8,112 nt of DNA from a bacterium (lineage in GTDB: Bacteria; Bacillota_I; Bacilli_A; RF39; UBA660): the NCBI GenBank assembly GCA_014845975.1, contig RKAN01000033.1, positions 1-8,112 on the forward strand, read 5' to 3'. Positions within the stretch are counted from its first letter, which is position 1. The number at the start of each line of letters is the position of its first letter. This document shows, piece by piece, positions 5,641 to 8,112 of the stretch. Both the position numbers and the translations under genes were made by a program. The notes below the pieces were generated by a model. It was not told the DNA's origin. It made no database searches and saw nothing but the letters and a program-made list of their open reading frames with translations.

Positions 5641-5655
5641 AAAATAGTATATAAT
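5627..5655 (+). promoter_or_regulatory. Promoter of tRNA-Arg
   Basis: TTGAAA (5627-5632), a 17-base spacer and a perfect TATAAT (5650-5655) form a near-consensus sigma-A promoter. The -35 overlaps the last codons of gerM. Transcription would start near 5662, about 17 bases before the tRNA. Confidence 0.85.
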
Positions 5656-5678
5656 GAACTTGTTCTGATTGAGAGTAT

Positions 5679-5755
5679 GTCCTCATAGCTCAGCTGGATA
5701 GAGCACACGCCTTCTAAGCGTGCGGTCACAAGTTCGAATCTTGTTGGGGACACCA
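5679..5755 (+). tRNA. tRNA-Arg (anticodon UCU)
   Basis: A full cloverleaf is visible. The acceptor GTCCTCA (5679-5685) pairs with TGGGGAC with one G-U pair. The D-arm is GCTC..GAGC. The anticodon stem is CACGC/GCGTG with loop CTTCTAA and anticodon TCT at 5713-5715. The T-arm is ACAAG/CTTGT with loop TTCGAAT, and the discriminator is A. The 3' CCA (5753-5755) is encoded. It reads AGA/AGG, the main arginine codons in the genes of this AT-rich window. It is a single-gene unit with its own promoter and terminator. Confidence 0.97.
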
Positions 5756-5765
5756 TGATGAAAAT

Positions 5766-5793
5766 AACCGTTGATATTCAACGGTTTTCGTTT
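5766..5793 (+). terminator. Terminator after tRNA-Arg
   Basis: AACCGTTGA (5766-5774) pairs with TCAACGGTT (5778-5786) around a TAT loop, giving a 9-bp perfect stem. TTTTCGTTT follows. The hairpin begins ten bases after the tRNA. Confidence 0.85.
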
Positions 5794-5816
5794 ATAAAAC
5801 AGACGATAATTTAGTA

Positions 5817-5833
5817 GTATGTTGTATGTTGTA
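5817..5833 (+). repeat. Short tandem repeat GTATGTT x2.4
   Basis: Two full copies of the 7-bp unit GTATGTT (5817-5823, 5824-5830) and a partial third lie just before the ribosome binding site of the gene at 5855. It lies upstream of the chosen start, so it is probably a non-coding leader. It may be chance slippage in AT-rich DNA. Confidence 0.5.
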
Positions 5834-5854
5834 CCAAAGGAGATAGTAAAATTT

Positions 5855-6181
5855 ATGGTAAAATATGCAACGACATTAAAAGATGCGTTAGATACTACGA
5901 TAGAGGAATTTGAATATTCTAATAATCCCAGAAAATGTGAATTGGTAAAATATATTTTATATCATATTGAAAAGATGAATGTTGATCCATTTGCGTATGA
6001 AGTTTTTTCTGAAAAGAATGGAGCTAGACAGTATGTTATAGAAAGTCAAAGAGAAAATTTACTAAAAGAAATTTTTGAAGTGACGAGTTGCTATGATAAA
6101 GATTTAAGTATTCAAAAATATGCAGTTATGTATTCTAGAGGCTTATTAGAAAAATCAACTAGAACTCTTGTTAAAAAATAA
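5855..6181 (+). CDS. Hypothetical small helical protein
   Basis: I do not recognise this 108-residue protein. It has no signal peptide, membrane segment or metal-binding cluster. Almost the whole length looks alpha-helical and charged, with an acidic N-terminal part (TTIEEFEYSN) and a basic C-terminus ending in VKK. The two cysteines (C28, C79) are isolated. A longer frame opens at 5819, but AAAGGAGAT (5836-5844) favours ATG 5855. It is probably the first gene of an operon: the next start is 13 bases after its stop, and no terminator lies between. No convincing promoter is visible; GATAAT at 5805-5810 is the best -10, with a poor -35. A cytoplasmic regulatory or structural role is possible but only a guess. 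Confidence 0.75.
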   Translation: MVKYATTLKDALDTTIEEFEYSNNPRKCELVKYILYHIEKMNVDPFAYEVFSEKNGARQYVIESQRENLLKEIFEVTSCYDKDLSIQKYAVMYSRGLLEKSTRTLVKK

Positions 6182-6194
6182 TAAAGGTGAGAAA

Positions 6195-6917
6195 GTGAAA
6201 AGAAAAAGACCAATTATTGGAATTGTTAGTAGAATCAATTCTGATTCTAGTGGAGATTCTGTTAATTGTATTATGGATGATTATAGAATTGCCATTATAA
6301 AATCAGGTGGAGTACCTATTTTGATACTTCCTCCTCAATCCCTAAAATATAATAATTATAAGCCTAGAGAAATTGAAAGACTTAATGACAAAGAAAAAGA
6401 ATTATTAGAGGATAGTATTAATTTGTGCGATGGCATTTTGTTTCCGGGTGGAACGAAGTGGTATGAATTTGATGAATATATCTATCATTATGCTTATGAA
6501 AAAGATATTCCTATACTTGGAATATGTGCAGGAATGCAGATGATGGCCTGCTTAGATAATAATCGTTATAAGAATTGTTTTGATACAACTAAATTAAATG
6601 AGACAGGAATAGAACACTACAATAAAACTGCAGAATATGTTCATGATGTTAGTGTTGTAGTTGGTTCTAAATTAAGTGAAATCGTAGGACAAACTAAAAT
6701 TAGTGTAAACAGTAGACATCATTATCATGTTGATAAAGTAACAAGTTTTAAAATTAATGCTTATTCTAAAGATGGTTTAATTGAAGGAATAGAAGATCCT
6801 ACAAAAAGATTTTTGCTAGGATTACAGTGGCATCCAGAATCCATGATACAATACGATCAAAATGCCAATAAAATATTATTATATTTTGTTCAAAAGTGTA
6901 GCGAAAACATGATTTAA
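6195..6917 (+). CDS. Class I glutamine amidotransferase-like gamma-glutamyl hydrolase (Peptidase C26, PuuD-like)
   Basis: This is a probable cytoplasmic hydrolase of gamma-glutamyl amide bonds. The 240-residue product spans the usual single domain. It opens with RPIIGIVSR, continues with YRIAIIKSGGVPILILPP and CDGILFPGG, and has the nucleophile elbow GICAGMQ with C111. The catalytic H213 and E215 lie in LQWHPES, so the Cys-His-Glu triad is complete. The family includes E. coli PuuD (gamma-Glu-GABA hydrolase) and folate or peptide gamma-glutamyl hydrolases. No polyamine genes are present here, so the substrate is unknown and puuD is not used as a name. The start is taken as GTG 6195 behind AAGGTGA (6184-6190); a frame starting at 6168 would overlap the previous gene. 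It is the middle gene of the likely operon. Confidence 0.9.
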   Translation: MKRKRPIIGIVSRINSDSSGDSVNCIMDDYRIAIIKSGGVPILILPPQSLKYNNYKPREIERLNDKEKELLEDSINLCDGILFPGGTKWYEFDEYIYHYAYEKDIPILGICAGMQMMACLDNNRYKNCFDTTKLNETGIEHYNKTAEYVHDVSVVVGSKLSEIVGQTKISVNSRHHYHVDKVTSFKINAYSKDGLIEGIEDPTKRFLLGLQWHPESMIQYDQNANKILLYFVQKCSENMI

Positions 6918-6944
6918 AAAGATATTTGGAGTGAAAAAAGTAAA

Positions 6945-7355
6945 ATGATAGAAGAATTAATTGTTTTTATTTGTGAATTAGTAGATGATGAGTTTAGTGA
7001 ATTTGTAGATGGAGTATCTTCTAAGTATTATTTTTTAAACGGTGGTTGTTTAGAATTCGCGAAAACTTTAAATTATTTTTTTCCAAATTCCTTTTTTGTA
7101 ATTAATCAATCTTTCGATCATATTGCTTTGGAGATTAATGATGATATCTATGATTGTACTGGTAAAATAGAAAAAGAGAAATTTGAAAGAGTAGAAGCAG
7201 ATTTTTTAGAAAACTATCAACATTATTATGGAATACCAGAAATTAAATTTGACAAAAAAGAAGTTTCTATTGCCTTAATTTCGGAATTAAATGAATGTAG
7301 TGGAGATTACATAAAAAAATTAGTAAAAAAAATTAATAATAAAAATCCCAACTAA
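6945..7355 (+). CDS. Hypothetical protein with a possible Cys-His-Asp triad
   Basis: I cannot name the family of this acidic 136-residue protein. The middle contains NGGCLEFAKTL (C35 at the start of a helix), DHIALEIND (H59 at the start of a strand) and IYDCTG (D70). That order and spacing resemble the Cys, His and Asp of papain-like or transglutaminase-like folds, in which a helix-capping Cys is followed by a His strand and an Asp strand. It could therefore be a small cysteine peptidase, an amidase or a non-catalytic relative; this is pattern reading only. The C-terminal third is helical and lysine-rich. GGAGTGA (6928-6934) supports ATG 6945. It is the last gene of the likely operon, and the terminator hairpin includes its final codons. 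Confidence 0.8.
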   Translation: MIEELIVFICELVDDEFSEFVDGVSSKYYFLNGGCLEFAKTLNYFFPNSFFVINQSFDHIALEINDDIYDCTGKIEKEKFERVEADFLENYQHYYGIPEIKFDKKEVSIALISELNECSGDYIKKLVKKINNKNPN

Positions 7356-7366
7356 GGATTTTTTTT
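7341..7366 (+). terminator. Terminator overlapping the end of the preceding gene
   Basis: AAAAATCC (7341-7348) pairs with GGATTTTT (7356-7363) and the T run continues to 7366. The 7-nt loop contains the stop codon TAA (7353-7355), so the left arm encodes the last residues of the gene. Confidence 0.8.
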
Positions 7367-7367
7367 C

Positions 7368-7396
7368 TTTAAAAAAAAATAATTTTGTACTATAAT
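7368..7396 (+). promoter_or_regulatory. Sigma-A-type promoter of the VTT-domain gene
   Basis: TTTAAA (7368-7373), a 17-base spacer and a perfect TATAAT (7391-7396) lie right after the terminator. The expected start near 7403 falls on the first base of the GGTGAT ribosome binding site, so the untranslated leader would be only about 9 bases. Confidence 0.6.
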
Positions 7397-7411
7397 AATA
7401 ATGGTGATAGA

Positions 7412-7993
7412 ATGCAACAATATATAGGCCAATTTGTAGATTTTATTACAAACTTTGTAGAAGGTAATAATATATTTTTAAGTGTTTTCTTTGGCGTATT
7501 TGCGATTATTTTGGAATCTATTATTCCAGCACTTCCACTCGCATTATTTATTGCAATTAATATTATAGCATTTGGAAATGTTTTAGGTTTTATTATTTCT
7601 TGGCTATCTACTGTAGCCGGGTGCACAATTAGTTTTTTTATTTGCCGTAAATTTAGAGGATTTGCTGAAAATAAATTCAAAAATCATAAAAAAACTCTAG
7701 ATTTTATTAACCGGGTAGATGAGATTAAGTTTAGTAACTTAATGTTAATTTTAGCAATGCCGTTTACTCCTGCTTTTTCCGTTAATATTGCGGCGGGATT
7801 ATCAAAGATGCAATATAAAAAATACCTATTAGCTCTTTTAATATCTAAAACATTTATTGTATATTTCTGGGGATATGTTGGATCAACATTCTTGCAAAAT
7901 ATTACAAATGTCGATATGTTGATTCATTTAGCTGTTATTATTGCATTCTTATTTGTTATATCAAAAATGATTACCAAGAAATTTAATTTGTAG
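7412..7993 (+). CDS. TVP38/TMEM64 (VTT/DedA-type) membrane protein
   Basis: This 193-residue multi-pass membrane protein has the VTT (SNARE-associated Golgi) domain shared with DedA proteins. Hydrophobic segments are near residues 22-50, 52-78, 108-130, 137-160 and 167-187. The signature E35-xxx-P39-xx-P42 re-entrant region is followed by the Gly-rich helix (G55...G59, then AGCTISFFICRKF). The second signature, PFTPAFSVNIAAGLSKM (117-133), varies the usual arginine-proline-Gly version. DedA/VTT proteins act in lipid or undecaprenyl phosphate translocation and in membrane homeostasis; the substrate cannot be told here. ATG 7412 follows GGTGAT (7403-7408); a frame from TTG 7385 would start upstream of the -10. 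The next gene begins nine bases after the stop and may be cotranscribed. Confidence 0.87.
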   Translation: MQQYIGQFVDFITNFVEGNNIFLSVFFGVFAIILESIIPALPLALFIAINIIAFGNVLGFIISWLSTVAGCTISFFICRKFRGFAENKFKNHKKTLDFINRVDEIKFSNLMLILAMPFTPAFSVNIAAGLSKMQYKKYLLALLISKTFIVYFWGYVGSTFLQNITNVDMLIHLAVIIAFLFVISKMITKKFNL

Positions 7994-8002
7994 GAGGTAC
8001 TT

Positions 8003-8112
8003 ATGGAATATGTTTTAATCATATTAGTTATTGTTAATTTAATTATTACACTTTCTTTATTATTTAAAAATAACAATAAAGAAGAATCTAATATTACAGA
8101 AAGAATTGGTAG
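8003..8112 (+). CDS. N-terminus of a membrane-anchored protein, possibly RmuC (partial)
   Basis: The first 36 codons of a gene cut by the window edge are visible. A strong AGGAGGT (7992-7998) overlaps the stop of the previous gene and fixes ATG 8003. The peptide starts with a hydrophobic anchor (EYVLIILVIVNLIITLSLLF, about residues 2-21). A polar Lys/Asn stretch follows, then NITERIG, the usual beginning of a long coiled coil. This layout fits RmuC, a putative DNA-recombination nuclease-fold protein with an N-terminal anchor and coiled coil, but other anchored coiled-coil proteins look the same. The nuclease domain lies outside the window, so the assignment is tentative. Confidence 0.75.
   Translation, partial: MEYVLIILVIVNLIITLSLLFKNNNKEESNITERIG

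Noticed and set aside
5679..5755. tRNA-Arg as an attachment site of an integrated element
   Set aside because: No integrase, no repeated copy of the tRNA 3' end and no phage or plasmid genes occur in the window. The following genes look like ordinary chromosomal ones.
7390..7680. Minus-strand open frame of 96 codons opposite the VTT gene
   Set aside because: Antisense to a recognisable membrane protein gene and lacking start signals; shadow frame.

Overview
The window is strongly AT-rich, with Lys/Asn/Ile-rich proteins, close-packed genes, AGGAGG or GGTGAT ribosome binding sites and short hairpin-plus-T-run terminators. Four endospore-formation proteins (SpoIIP, SpoIIIAH, GerE, GerM) point to a spore-forming, low-GC Bacillota. 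It looks like a reduced Bacilli lineage, such as uncultured gut Bacilli, rather than a classical Bacillus or Clostridium. That placement is inferred from gene content and composition, not from a database search.

Layout: (1) 1-265 holds the tail of an upstream plus-strand gene, its terminator, and the terminator of the convergent rnhC gene. (2) 266-1201 (minus) is rnhC for RNase HIII, divergent from a plus-strand cvpA-trxA pair (1288-2317) that ends in a terminator. (3) 2423-5640 is a sporulation block: spoIIP with a coupled small membrane protein, then spoIIIAH, gerE and gerM. Candidate sporulation-type promoters lie between them, and the gerE leader can fold. (4) 5679-5755 is a tRNA-Arg(UCU) with its own near-consensus promoter and a terminator. 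(5) 5855-7366 is a probable three-gene operon: an unknown helical protein, a class I glutamine-amidotransferase-like hydrolase (Peptidase C26/PuuD-like), and a small protein with a possible Cys-His-Asp triad. (6) 7412 onward is a VTT/DedA-type membrane protein followed by the start of a possible RmuC gene cut by the window edge.

How the genes fit together: in Bacillus subtilis SpoIIP degrades septal peptidoglycan during engulfment. SpoIIIAH is the mother-cell part of the SpoIIIA-SpoIIQ channel, GerM helps assemble that channel, and GerE is the last regulator of the mother-cell cascade. Most of the block is therefore mother-cell sporulation machinery. From memory, rnhC, cvpA (yshB), trxA, gerE and gerM also occur in this order in one B. 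subtilis region, so this looks like a condensed ancestral neighbourhood with spoIIP and spoIIIAH placed inside it.

No mobile element, CRISPR array or proven new system is visible. The most unusual items are the gerE leader, the small SpoIIP partner protein and the unknown three-gene operon.
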